Shown here piece after piece: positions 23,007 to 32,495 of a DNA stretch of 64,000 bases. The first letter of the stretch is position 1; the number at the start of each line of letters is the position of its first letter. The position numbers were made by a program, and so were the translations under genes. Source of the stretch: Xanthostigma xanthostigma (lineage: Eukaryota > Arthropoda > Insecta > Raphidioptera > Raphidiidae); NCBI GenBank assembly GCA_963575645.1, contig OY754469.1, positions 44,598,753 through 44,662,752 on the forward strand. Direction: 5' to 3'. The notes under the pieces are model-generated. The model made no database searches. It was given only the letters and a program-made list of their open reading frames with translations, and was not told the origin of the DNA.

Positions 23007-23217
23007 TATTATATTTAATACCTTCTATATTACTGGCAAAGATCGGGAGAAAGACTTGAACACTAGGTACTGTGTCACTGATTGTACTCTGAGTTTCATG
23101 CTCATGTCCGTGAATGGATGCGCGTCAGTTTGCAGACAGACGTATAAATGTCTGCACCGTATAGTGTTTAAGTCTTTCTCCCGATCTTCGCTAGTAATAT
23201 AGAGGATATTAAATATA
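23007..23217. mobile_element. Fold-back element, family FB-3, copy 1
   Basis: The arms (23007-23066 and 23160-23217) are inverted copies: TTTAATACCTTCTATATTAC against GTAATATAGAGGATATTAAA, with AAGATCGGGAGAAAGACTT on the inner side. A related copy with a larger interior lies at 39155-39450. It sits exactly at the TAGA tail of the neighbouring retrotransposon relic. Confidence 0.65.
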
Positions 23218-23246
23218 GATAGATAGATAGATAGATAGATAGAGAT
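23216..23246 (-). repeat. (TAGA)n tail of a non-LTR retrotransposon
   Basis: About seven TAGA units. On the minus strand the preceding sequence is ACAAAATAAAGATC, a poly(A)-like signal, so this is the element's 3' tail. Confidence 0.8.
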
Positions 23247-23680
23247 CTTTATTTTGTTGGTACAATTAATGTACATAAATAGCGTCAACACAAAAACAAT
23301 TAATTATAAAAACTCGTCCAATCTGTAGTGAGCGTTACTTAATAAATATTTTTTTAAATTCTTCCTAAACTTTTGTTTGGAATTTCTTACAGTTATTTCA
23401 GTCGGTATCTTATTGTGTATTCTTATCATAGCATTGCGGACACCTTTATGAGTCACTGCTAATGTACAATTAGTAGTTTTTAAATTATTTTTATTTCTTG
23501 TGGGTATATTCATGTTTATTATGATTTTCATTAAACAAAGATGGATAGTTTTGTACAAAATTTGCACAATTTAGAATATAAAGATCTACTAGTGTTATGC
23601 TTGAACCCACTGACCTACATAATAATCTTTTATGCTTTTCTTCCGATGTAGTCCGACGTCGAATCCAATGCAGGTGTTTT
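23247..23680 (-). pseudogene. Non-LTR retrotransposon ORF2 3' end, frameshifted
   Basis: The minus strand keeps the C-terminus of a Jockey/CR1-like reverse transcriptase. Upstream is LVDLYILNCANFVQNYPSLF (about 23520-23600). Then, in another frame, comes NLKTTNCTLAVTHKGVRNA, followed by IRIHNKIPTEIT and KFRKNLKKYLLSNAHYRLDE up to the stop at 23304. The change of frame at about 23500-23530 shows a small indel. The 3' UTR is about 55 bp and ends in the TAGA tail. Everything upstream of the C-terminal ~120 residues is missing. Non-functional. Confidence 0.75.
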
Positions 23681-24029
23681 TCGAGTGTCGCGTCGTTCCG
23701 AAATATGTGGTGCAGTGTAGAATGGAATCTAGCTGACACGCTTTATATGCTGTATATAGTATATACGGCAGGCTATACTGTATACAGTCAACTTGAATTG
23801 ACTTGTGTTTACTTAAATATTCATGCCGTGGCTGAACTTTAGATATACATACTAGTGAAACGATGAAAGGAAAAGTGCGTGGGAAATCGAAAACTGTTTG
23901 CTACATGTTCGTCCTGGCATCAAATTTACTGATATATATAGCTATATATTAGTGTCAGGATCGGATTCAATCAAGTATTCGCTAATGACCTCAGTTGTTG
24001 ATCGTCTATAACAATCTACAATCTCATTT
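23681..24029. other. Spacer, no gene seen
   Basis: Several overlapping TATA/ATAT palindromes (for example TGTATATAGTATATACGGCA), no gene. Confidence 0.45.
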
Positions 24030-24425
24030 TATTAAATTTATAATAATGAGTTTAACGTCCGTTTCTCGTATGTCATAACAGACGCCATTCGCACCATTAC
24101 TAATTTTCATCTATCACACTTCCCGTTATTTTCTACATTTTTCAACTTCAACTTAATTAATAGCAATGAGCGAATGAAGGAACTTTTTAGGAAATTAGGA
24201 TAAGGTAGGCAAATTTTGAGCATAGGAGTTTGACAGGTAATCGACCATGGCCATGGATCTCGATATTTATCTGAAATTAATGAGTGAAACCATAGAAAAC
24301 CTCAACAAGATGACCGGTACAGGAATTACCGTTTCTCGGCGAGAGGCAGTAGGAAAAAGTTCCCGGCCACATCGGGATTCGAACCCGGTTCCTCCCGAAT
24401 GCACTACGCTACATCGCTCGGTATT
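24030..24425 (-). mobile_element. tRNA-derived SINE, copy 1
   Basis: On the minus strand the head lies at about 24425-24350, with GAACCGGGTTCGAATCCCGA as a pol III B box. A body of about 300 bp follows. The tail region is AT-rich near 24030. The whole unit matches 58866-59300, where the head is better preserved. The best-matching body block is CCATGGAAAACCTC-like on the plus strand. It depends on a LINE partner for mobility. Confidence 0.7.
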
Positions 24426-24579
24426 TTATTGAATTTATACACTATCAAAATTGGACGTGATTCACTGCGAACAAAAAGGCAAATTTAATGCCAAAAATAT
24501 TGGACTTTTCTGTTAAATCCGCCAGTCGAAAGCGGCTAGGCCACTTTTGAAAGTATCCAAACAACGTATATACAGGGTG

Positions 24580-25076
24580 TCTCACGACATGACTGCCATA
24601 GCTCGGGACTGTGTTGCAGGGGTGATTTCAAGTCAAAAAATTCTAATGAACATATACTTGGAACGCTATCCTAACTGAGTTAGAAGCATTTGAAATTTTA
24701 GATAAGTAGTAGTAGGAATTCCCTACTAATTTAAAAACCATTTAAAAAGAAATCGCTTTATTGAATTAGTTGCTGAAAATGTCCACCCAGTTGCTGTATA
24801 CATAGTCTAGCTCTTCTTAGAATTGAAGTGGTAACTCTGCGAAGAGTCTCAGGATCAGCACGAATAAATACTAATGGTGATTCACAGCCACCTGGTCTTT
24901 TTAATAATAAAACCAACAGCCGAACCTAATACCTGCATTAGTGGGCTTACTTATTTAAAATTTCAAATGCTTCTAGCTCAGTTAGGATAGCGTTCAAGGT
25001 ATATGTTTATTAGACATTTTGGACTTGAAATCATCCCAGCAACACAGTCCCAGGCTATAGCAGTCATGTCGTGGAA
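24580..25076. mobile_element. Mariner/IS630-like transposon derivative with long inverted repeats
   Basis: Left arm 24586-24715 (ACGACATGACTGCCATAGC...) and right arm about 24950-25075 are inverted copies with a few differences. The left end is preceded by ATACAGGGTGTCTC. The 235-bp centre encodes a transposase C-terminus on the minus strand (separate entry). The element is a deletion derivative with an intact outer structure. A Helitron starts 5 bp after it. Confidence 0.65.
24758..24930 (-). pseudogene. Transposase C-terminal fragment (IS630/mariner-like)
   Basis: The minus strand encodes about 57 codons ending in RRARLCIQQLGGHFQQLIQ and a stop at 24758-24760. It is preceded by ESPLVFIRADPETLRRV. 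Arthropod mariner/IS630-like transposases commonly end in a helix followed by a '..C(I/M)xxNGGHFEHL' tail, which this resembles. An upstream TAG in the same frame and the missing catalytic core make it a fragment. It lies between the long inverted arms of the element at 24580-25076. Family assignment is from memory of the tail motif. Confidence 0.5.
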
Positions 25077-25080
25077 CATT

Positions 25081-25643
25081 ATATATATTAATACGCTAAG
25101 GTTAAAGATGTTTGTCTCCCTTTTTAGAAAAAACCTCACAATTTCTCCACATAAATTATATATCATTTTACAGATAATTGCTTGCTCTACTGACATCGAC
25201 AACTAAAAAATTTATTATTGCTTTTGTTTTTGTAAATTAATTAAAATACGGCTTTAATTTTGAAACAACGTCAACACTTCGATCTGTCATCTGACCTTCA
25301 TATCGTAATACAACAGACACAATACTGCATACTGCCATCTGACGGCTGTAATTTAGATACGGCGAGCAACGCTGAACAACGCCACAGCAATGCTGCCTGA
25401 TGCCATCTGACGGCTTAGCTCAACGCTTTTGCTACTTGCGCCTCTATATGACAATTTTAGTAAAATATTTCTTCGATCTGTCATCTGAGCTTCATATTGT
25501 AATACAACAAAAAGAAGAACGTTATAAGCAGTGTGCAAAATTAGAAACGAATTGAATACCTGCAATCATATTTAAAAAATAATTTTGTAATGTGATAATT
25601 ATTATACTTATTTAGTGCGAATAATTCGCACAGGTCACACTAG
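25081..25643 (+). mobile_element. Non-autonomous Helitron family H-2, copy 1
   Basis: The 5' end TATATATTAATACGCTAAGG resembles the TCTATACTAATA-type start. The 3' end has the perfect hairpin GTGCGAATAATTCGCAC, eight bases (AGGTCACA) and CTAG followed by T. Hairpin plus CTRR-T is diagnostic of Helitrons. A direct copy (about 90% by eye) is at 35441-36035. Internally the word TGCCATCTGACGGCT recurs several times. No Rep/helicase. Confidence 0.7.
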
Positions 25644-26239
25644 TATATATGTATATAGATTGTTTTGTACCGGTTAAATTGAATATAAACTATTTACCAT
25701 GGTATTTTGTCTACAATCGGCGTTCACTCAACTAGAGCGGTAAACAAAACTAATCTGATAATAAAATATAAACACTTAGTTCAAACAAAACAATACAAAT
25801 ACGTACCTATTACCGTTTATTGGATATTGACTTAATAAATTTAAGATGTTTTGCATATTGGCTAATACGGGTCTGGTATTTGCATCAAAAGATTCACAGT
25901 GCTAAGAGTGTTTGATAGCGGAAATAGAAGAAACATACTGGGTGTTTGTCGTTCCTACCGACTTTGGAAATCAACCCAACTTTTATGTAATATAGTTTGA
26001 TCACTGCTATTTGCATTTAGAGATGGGAAAAACGGATCTTTTTAGTGATTTGCATCTGGATCCTGAAAGGATCCGATTCTCTGAACCGGCTCAAAAAGAT
26101 CTCAGTTCTGCAACTGGCGTCCATTAAAAATATGACACGCCGTTTTGCTTAAAAATAAAATAAATTTTGCAATTTGAAACCAAATTTGAAAATAATTAAA
26201 ATTGTGCGGGCTCATAAATTTTATTCCAAACTCGTGCTG
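25644..26239. other. Spacer, no gene seen
   Basis: A short GC-containing patch with GGATCC-centred palindromes lies at 26030-26105. No gene. Confidence 0.45.
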
Positions 26240-27110
26240 AATTATTATGTGTATATAGAAAAATTTATCAATAAATAAAATTATCGACCAATTTTTCAGT
26301 CAAATATATTAACAAAAAATAATAATTAATACATTGACGTTTTGGTCCGGATTTGGAGCTTCTTCAGAACTGATCTAAAAAATATTAAAAAAAAAATTGG
26401 TTGTCTGTAAAGTCGGTTTACGGACGATAGTTTTACGTGATAACGTATTCCGTAATACATAACCTAAATTCTACATATAATAATTCGAATCTATGATATT
26501 GCATCTTTCGCTTCAAATTTAGGTTAATTTTATTTATTAAATTACTCACCATATAATATAATTGTTTTTTTTAACTTTCTTTCTTTCGTCTCAAAGATTA
26601 GCTGTCATAATATTTATAAAACAATTGTTTCACTGTTTATAATATAAAATTCCAAAACCTAATTACAATGTTTAAGTATTTTCATACGTCAAAAAATTGA
26701 TTTTTATAATGATAAAATTTATAAGAAAACGATTTTTTCGAGAGATGAGACCTAGCTAAAACGATTTTTTGCCCCCCAAAATCCCTTTTCAGTAAATTTC
26801 ATCCAAATCGTTAGGGCCGTTTTCGAGAAAAGCACGCACAGGGTCAGGCGGAACGTTACGCGTTACGAACGTTACACTTTTTCGTGCATGCAGCCGGTGT
26901 TTTATCAATTTATAAGATTGGTGATTCATCAATTTATAAGACGTTATCACGTCAATAATTTTTTAGATCAGTTCTGAAGAAGATCTAAATCCGGAACGAA
27001 ACGTCAATGTATTAATTATTATATTATTATAATATATTTCTCTGAAAAATTGGTCAATAATTTTATTTATTGAAGAATTCTAATCAGACGTTAATCAAAG
27101 ATTTTTAATA
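26240..27110. mobile_element. Fold-back with two hammerhead-like cores, split by a later insertion
   Basis: The left arm (about 26240-26392) and right arm (about 26959-27085) are inverted copies. They share TTGGTC/GACCAATTTTT and AATACATTGACGTTTTGGTCC. The left arm on the minus strand (26337-26371) has CTGAAGA, A, GCTCC, AAATCC, GGACC, AAAACGTC, with one substitution in GAAAC. The right arm on the plus strand (26974-27004) has CTGAAGA, A, GATCTAAATCCGGAAC, GAAACGTC. A copy of repeat family R lies exactly between the arms. Confidence 0.6.
26393..26958 (+). repeat. Dispersed family R, copy 1
   Basis: It starts AAATTGGTTGTCTGTAAAGT and ends GACGTTATCACGTCAA. Four other copies are in this window (52031-52627 minus, 56561-57141 minus, 60488-61152 plus, 61812-62406 plus). 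TTTTACGTGATAACGT near the 5' end and ACGTTATCACGTC at the 3' end are inverted, 36 bp inside on one side only. A short open frame recurs in several copies, but it resembles no known protein. Class unknown; likely a non-autonomous DNA element. Confidence 0.75.
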
Positions 27111-27845
27111 GAAAAATTTAAATAATAATTTTTAATATAGGTATTCCAACATAATTTTAAAACATTCATTTTTATAATTTTCCCTACTATACTATACAAT
27201 GAACGTATACTCCCAAGACCTATTATTATTAATTCCTGATATTCCCAAGTGAGGGGAAATTTTTAATTTTGTTGTTTATAAAATGTTAGATGTTTTTAGA
27301 AATAAAGAATTCAAACAAGGATTAATTCACAGTGTGATACTTTGGAAAAAGCTTAATATAGCTGCGAAGACCTCTTAGCGTTCCCATTGAATTTTTTTTA
27401 TACCATTCCTGCATTAATTTTATACAAAATTGAAAAGCTTGTATTTAAAAAAAAGTAGTCGTAAACAAAATATTTACAGCATCTACTTAAAAAACTTTCC
27501 TATCTGATGCTTGAAAAAGTACTTACAATGAAGATAATATGTACGGTCACAAAACAAAAACACTTCGGTTTAAATATTCCTTTACAACCGATTCTACACG
27601 GGCGTGACTATCAACAATTTTTTTTGCCACGAAACAATTTTTTGTGAATGCAACCGGCTTCGTATGGTTATTCCGTGCGGATTATTTTTTCAGTTAAGCA
27701 GGCCGGCACAACTTTTTTTATTAATTTTCCTAGGTTCTTTGGTTCCTAAATATTCACAAACAAACAAAAATCGCCGTTTGTAAAGGGATATCATATTGAA
27801 ATTATAATTAGATTAAATTGTAGATTTATATAATCTAGAAATGAA
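27111..27845. other. AT-rich spacer, no gene seen
   Basis: Nothing recognisable. Two AATTTTTTTT-containing words near 27620-27660 suggest old repeat. Confidence 0.45.
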
Positions 27846-28011
27846 GGAAGGTTTTGGTTGAGGATCCTAAATAAGCTTTACCGATGTCACGCTAGTGGCC
27901 AACGTTTCGAAAAATTTATTTTCATCGTCAGGGTCTCAAGCTGGTCAAAAGGCCCTGAAGATGAAAATAAATTTTTCGAAACGTTGGCCACTAGTGTAAC
28001 ATTTGTACAAC
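27846..28011. mobile_element. Fold-back with two facing hammerhead-like cores (family FB-1, copy 2)
   Basis: The arms share CGCTAGTGGCCAACGTTTCG in opposite orientations. The plus-strand module (27951-27989) is GGCC, CTGAAGA, T, GAAAA, TAAAT, TTTTC, GAAACGTT, GGCC; both GGCC blocks pair as stem I. The minus-strand module (27897-27935) has CTGACGA and GACC/GGCC, with one mismatch in stem I. The outer left end GGAAGGTTTTGGTTGAGG matches 33258. Confidence 0.65.
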
Positions 28012-28559
28012 AACATGAGTAATCTTCCAAAGAAACTTATTTTTAATTTCTAGTGTATTTAGATTTAAAATGTGCGTTCATGCATTTGAATCATTGTCAA
28101 GGTCATGAAAGTTACTGCAAGCTGTTTTAAAAGATTTAAATTTTGAATACGTTCAGAAACGAAAAACATTTTTGGACGGTGTTTCAAAAAATAGAGTTTT
28201 TTTTAAGTTATTACTAAAATAGTTTCAACAATAAACGGTTTTTCTTTAAGGTCACACATATAATAACAACACACAGCAAAGTAGGATGAATATAAATTCT
28301 AAAATGGCACAGCTAAGCAATGCATGTCAAGTTTGTAAATAAATGAATTATTTTAGTTTTGATAAAGTAAGTCATCCATCATCCACTTGGTAGGTAGGTC
28401 TTTAACACTTACACCGTACATAATTAACTTTCCCATTTCCTTTTACGTTGCTTCCGCCAACTTCTTCGGTGTCACTAGTCTTCAGTGTACGGTGAGGATG
28501 TAAGACAAAATAAACGCTTATTACTATAAACAAAGTATTCATTCTTGGTTTCCAGGCGT
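28012..28559. other. Spacer, no gene seen
   Basis: No coding or repeat signal recognised. Confidence 0.45.
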
Positions 28560-28850
28560 GTATGGCGTGGTCCATTGGTATTTCTACCTGACGTTTCGTC
28601 TACAACTGCGGTAGACATTATCAAAGGCGATGTGGTAGCGGGCGAAGTGTCCTTCTAAGCTGCTCACAGGTAAGTGTGTCGACAAGTGTGGTACTTCCGT
28701 CTTTTATGGTCAGCGTGCTCGTGTTCTCTATTCGGTCGTAGCATGCTCTTCTGTGATTGGTCGTTCCATTCAGTGGGTTGGTATTGCACAGTGCTGGTGT
28801 CTATGTAAGTAAAACCTGGACACCAGCACTGTGCAATGCCAACCCATTTG
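28560..28850 (-). mobile_element. Possible Penelope-like terminal-repeat fragment with degenerate hammerhead-like core
   Basis: On the minus strand (28628-28587) the order is CCT, TTGATAA, T, GTCTAC, loop, GTAGAC, GAAACGTC, AGG. Stem II is a perfect 6 bp and stem I pairs as CCT/AGG. The core box has two changes from CUGANGA (C3 to U, G8 to A), so cleavage would not be expected. The 3' part of the segment holds a 30-bp-arm hairpin (about 28777-28847: GGTTGGTATTGCACAGTGCT and its complement). GC content is higher than the flanks. Confidence 0.45.
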
Positions 28851-29194
28851 TTCTTTATATCGAAATTAGGTCTTTTTTCACATAGATATAATATGTTTTA
28901 GTACTTTTTGTAAAGTTATATTTTTACTTATTTATAGTTATGTATTATCTAGACACATAATATTATAATAAAATCTTCGATAAATGTCTAATAATCATCA
29001 AATAAACAAAATAATCAAAATATGTCTGACAAATTTTATTTACAAAATATTATAGTTATATGTCATATTTCATTATAACATAGTTATATATCACACTTCA
29101 TTATATCACACGAGTAATCTTCGGACGGCCGGTTATTGCATTCGAATCGATACTCCTAGCACCGGCTAGATGCTTGTGAGTTATGAATAGATAA
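28851..29194. other. AT-rich spacer, no gene seen
   Basis: Nothing recognisable. Confidence 0.45.
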
Positions 29195-29250
29195 TATTTA
29201 ATAATAATAATAGATTTATTCTCAACAGGAAGACCCATTTACAGAGAATA
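29195..29250 (-). mobile_element. Retrotransposon 3' tail fragment
   Basis: On the minus strand: CCTGTTGAGAATAAATCTAT followed by (TAT)n, i.e. AATAAA plus a short-repeat tail as in Jockey-like elements. The coding part is not present next to it because the long hairpin at 29281 intervenes. Confidence 0.4.
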
Positions 29251-29280
29251 CAAAAAAAAAATATATATATATATTTTTTT

Positions 29281-30302
29281 TTTGTATACAATTTATTATT
29301 ATTATATTATTATTTATATGCAATCGAAAACTGTTTTGGTCTGACTAGAATATAGTTTCTGTTATATGATTTTTTTTCTCTTTTAAGTGCATGTATATAT
29401 ATACATTAAGAATGGGACACAGAACAACCGCAGATTCTCCAATTCAAAATAAAACGATTAAGCGAAATATGCTTAGATAAAATGTTACTCGCTCTACCAG
29501 TGGCGTACGGCAGGAGTAAGTAATGCTTGTACTCCTTCTAAATGTTACGCCGCTGTCTAAATAATAATTTTGACTATAATTTTAATTTTTTTGATGTTTT
29601 CTAAGTCAATAATGTACACTTGTTAGTTTGTTGTAAAGTCATTGGTTTTCGAGATATTCGCAGTTAAAGATAGATAGACATGTACTTTTTATTTGTATTA
29701 TTATTAATAATATTCATTTTTACAATTTTGTCTTAAAAAAACTGCGAATATCTCGAAAACCAATGACTTTACAACAAACTAACAAGTGTACATTATTGAC
29801 TTAGAAAATATCAAAAAAATTAAAATTATAGTCAAAATTAAAATTTAGACAGCGGCGTAACATTTAGAAGGGGTACAAGCATTACTTACTCCTGCCGTAC
29901 GCCACTGGTAGAGCGTACTGAACTAATTTTTTTATTGTTAGGTGCATTTTATGATATTTAACAAGTGTGCTGATTTGAGTAAAATTATACGGCGTATTAA
30001 AAAAATTATGGATTAATCGTTTTATTTTGAATTGGAGAATCTGCGGTTGTTCTATGTCCCATTCTTAATGGGACACCCTGTATATATAATATATATTTTT
30101 TTTTGTATTCTCTGTAAAAGAATTTTTGACAATTTATTATTATTATATTTATATTTGATTTTTTTTTCTCTTTTAAGTGCATGTATATACATATACATGC
30201 ACTTAAAAGAGAAAAAAAATCATATAACAGAAACTATATTCTAGTCAGACCAAAACAGTTTTCGATTGCATATAAATAATAGTATAATAATAATAAATTG
30301 CT
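29281..30302. repeat. 1-kb compound inverted repeat (nested hairpins)
   Basis: Outer arms (29290-29400 against 30190-30300) share GACTAGAATATAGTTTCTG and its complement. Next, AACCGCAGATTCTCCAATTC (about 29425) is mirrored at about 30030. The inner arms (29495-29655 against 29745-29915) share CAGTGGCGTACGGCAGGAG and GGTTTTCGAGATATTCGCAG with complements. The loop is about 80 bp. The right half has an extra ~115 bp and a local perfect palindrome (30156-30220). TGGGACACCCTGTATATA at about 30070 looks like a transposon end. A transcript would fold into a long imperfect hairpin. Confidence 0.75.
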
Positions 30303-30807
30303 AAAAATTATTTTAACCTGTATACTCATGCCTACTTAAATACAGATATATTGATACGCGTTTATACCTACAAATCTGGTTACAATTTTAAGCCATTATT
30401 TATTTGCGTAATGCTTTGCGATAACTTTAACAAAATTGCACAATTTATCATTAAAAAAATCTATTGCAGGATAAGTTACGCTTATAAAGTTTTAATTAAA
30501 TAGATAATGAAGATGGTAAATGAAGTTATATATTGTGTTGATAATTAAATTTACAAAAAAACTAACCTCTTATAAAGGTATATATCAGAAATTAGTATGA
30601 AAAAAATCGACATTAACTATAAGCGTGTGTTAAATTCTACAGTACCTACACAGTACCTACGCATGCAATATGTGTGTATCATACTAATGGATATCAAATT
30701 TGAACATATAACATAATTAACGATCAAAGTATAAAGTTGGATGTCACGTATATTACATCAAATCGTGTCTTGTATTTACAGCACGGACGAGTTAACCGGT
30801 CGCACAA
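30303..30807. other. AT-rich spacer, no gene seen
   Basis: Nothing recognisable. Confidence 0.45.
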
Positions 30808-31232
30808 TTAAGAGTATTCGTCCCTGCAAACACCCCCTGCACCCTTCATCTCAAATCTTTTCCCCTCGCCTAAAAACGGTTCGCGCTCTCCCGACGCTAT
30901 TTTTAAAGCTAGACGGTTCTGGTAAACGCCAAATGAAAGACAAAGAATCAGACTACAGATCCTTCAGGCGAATTTTTTGAAAAACAGTTTCGCCTACCTG
31001 TGAAATATTACGTAACTTATTATTTTTTTCAAAAGGTTGTGAGATTTTTCAGGAATTTTTTTTAAATTCTCCTGAAGGATCTGTAGTCTGATTCCTTGTC
31101 TTTCATTTGGCGTTTACCAGAACCGTCTAGCTTTAAAAATAGCGTCGGGAGAGTGCGAACCGTTTTTAGGCGAGGGAAAAAGATTTGAGATGAAGAGTGC
31201 AGGGGGTATTTGCAGGGACGAATACTCTTAAA
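30808..31232. repeat. Long hairpin: ~165-bp arms, ~92-bp loop
   Basis: Arms 30808-30975 and 31068-31232 are inverted copies with only about 9-10 differences by eye. Shared words include TTCTGGTAAACGCCAAATGA and AGAGTATTCGTCCCTGCA. The arms are GC-richer than the loop and flanks. Each arm is open in the same sense on its own strand and gives nearly identical peptides ending GKRQMKDKESDYRSFRR. No domain is recognised, so this may just reflect the duplicated arm. Confidence 0.8.
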
Positions 31233-31477
31233 AAGAGTCTTAAAAGACCGCGCACACTTATCAAGCATAAACCTGCACGATGCCGCTAACTAGACCAGCG
31301 CAGACCAGTAAACAGTGCAGGTTTGTAATGAGCAATAGATATTTTGCAGTTTTCAAGTAGTTTTATCAATGCAAATTAACGTAAACGATACATCACTAGC
31401 ACAGCTAGACAGAATGACTGACCGTCGTGCTATGCTGGTCATGCAGGTTGATGTTTGACAATTAATTCATAATTTTA
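31233..31477. other. Spacer, no gene seen
   Basis: Short words around CCTGCAC/GTGCAGG recur in both orientations; no gene. Confidence 0.4.
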
Positions 31478-31730
31478 TTGACACATACTCTCCCCAAACT
31501 TTGTATATGGCTTCATTAGGCCTAGTCTGACACCTATTTCCTCTATGACTTTTCTTGTTTTTGGGGCGTTTTCCCTCTAAATTTTCCGAAAGATGTCGTT
31601 TTGACGACATGTAAAAATTTATAGATACTGTTTGTTTTTTTTAATTGGATAGCTTAAAAACTTCAACCAAAACGCTAAAATAATGTTCTGTGATAAATAA
31701 CATGAACCATTTAAAATGTCACGACGACTG
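31478..31730. mobile_element. MITE-like element, copy 2 (reverse, truncated copy of 3156-3571)
   Basis: It begins ACTCTCCCCAAACTTTGTAT and continues in the reverse order of 3310-3530, ending at ATTTAAAATGTC. The second terminal repeat is missing. Confidence 0.7.
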
Positions 31731-31849
31731 TTGTTGACACCGGCCACAATTTGTTGTCCGTGTGAGCGCTATCACGACATTACATACTAATGCCATACTC
31801 TCAACTATCGACCACTTTTTTGTGGTTCTAAATGTAGTCGGAAAGTGGT

Positions 31850-32495
31850 CCGTATGTTTACACTTTGATTAGTGTTTAGTGCGAGTGATTAGTGCAGGTG
31901 TTTAGTGATTAGTACTAAACACGTTTGGACTGCAATTGACTAGTGCGAGTGATTAGTGTTTAGCGAATTAGAGTGATTAGGAGCGTATTCTATTTTTTTG
32001 CGAGTAGCCCTGCCCCTCGTGTCCTTCCTTCACCCCTCACTCACAGCGTGCCTGCCACTAAACACGTTTGGACATACTTTTTGTTTAGCAAGTGTTTAGT
32101 GCTTGAAGAGACGCTAGTGTATATGCATGCAGTATTTCGGTTTTAATAATGGCAAAGTGGACTGAAGATACAACCTGTAAGTTTGTGGAAGAATATCTAA
32201 AAAATGAATGTCTTTACAATTGTAAAGACCCTAAATACAAAAATAAAGGAGCCCCTTTTTGGTGTGGCAAGTTCTAATTTCACATGTTCTTCGATTTCAG
32301 ATACCACCGCGTTTAATATTTCTTTAATTATTTCCTGCAATTGCAAGCGCGATTGTTCGTCCATAGTTGTTGTCTGTTCGATGCCTGACAATTAACTGAT
32401 TTTACTAAGCGCAACAGCTAAACACTACTCGCACTACTAATCACTCTCACTAATCACTTATCACTTGCACTCGCACTAATCAAAGTGTAAACAAG
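31850..32495. mobile_element. PIF/Harbinger-like transposon remnant
   Basis: The inverted ends share TGTTTACACTTTGATTAGTG and its complement CACTAATCAAAGTGTAAACA. The subterminal regions are packed with GAGTGATTAGTG words on the left and their complements on the right. The interior carries the start of a MADF/Myb-SANT-like protein (separate entry). On the opposite strand it carries a short helical frame, MDEQSRLQLQEIIKEILN. PIF/Harbinger elements usually encode a Myb/SANT-like protein beside the transposase; the transposase is absent. Flanking 3-bp duplication not resolved. Confidence 0.5.
32149..32277 (+). pseudogene. MADF (Myb/SANT-like) domain N-terminal fragment
   Basis: The 42-codon frame starts ATGGCAAAGTGG and encodes MAKWTEDTTCKFVEEYLKNE, then CLYNCKDPKYKNK. 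This resembles the first two helices of a MADF/Myb-SANT-like DNA-binding domain (aromatic W, acidic FVEEY, then CLYN..DPxYKN). The similarity ends at about 32255 and a stop follows at 32275-32277. The remaining helix and the rest of the protein are lost at a junction with sequence in the opposite orientation. Similar domains occur in host transcription factors too, but the TIR context favours a transposon origin. Confidence 0.5.
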
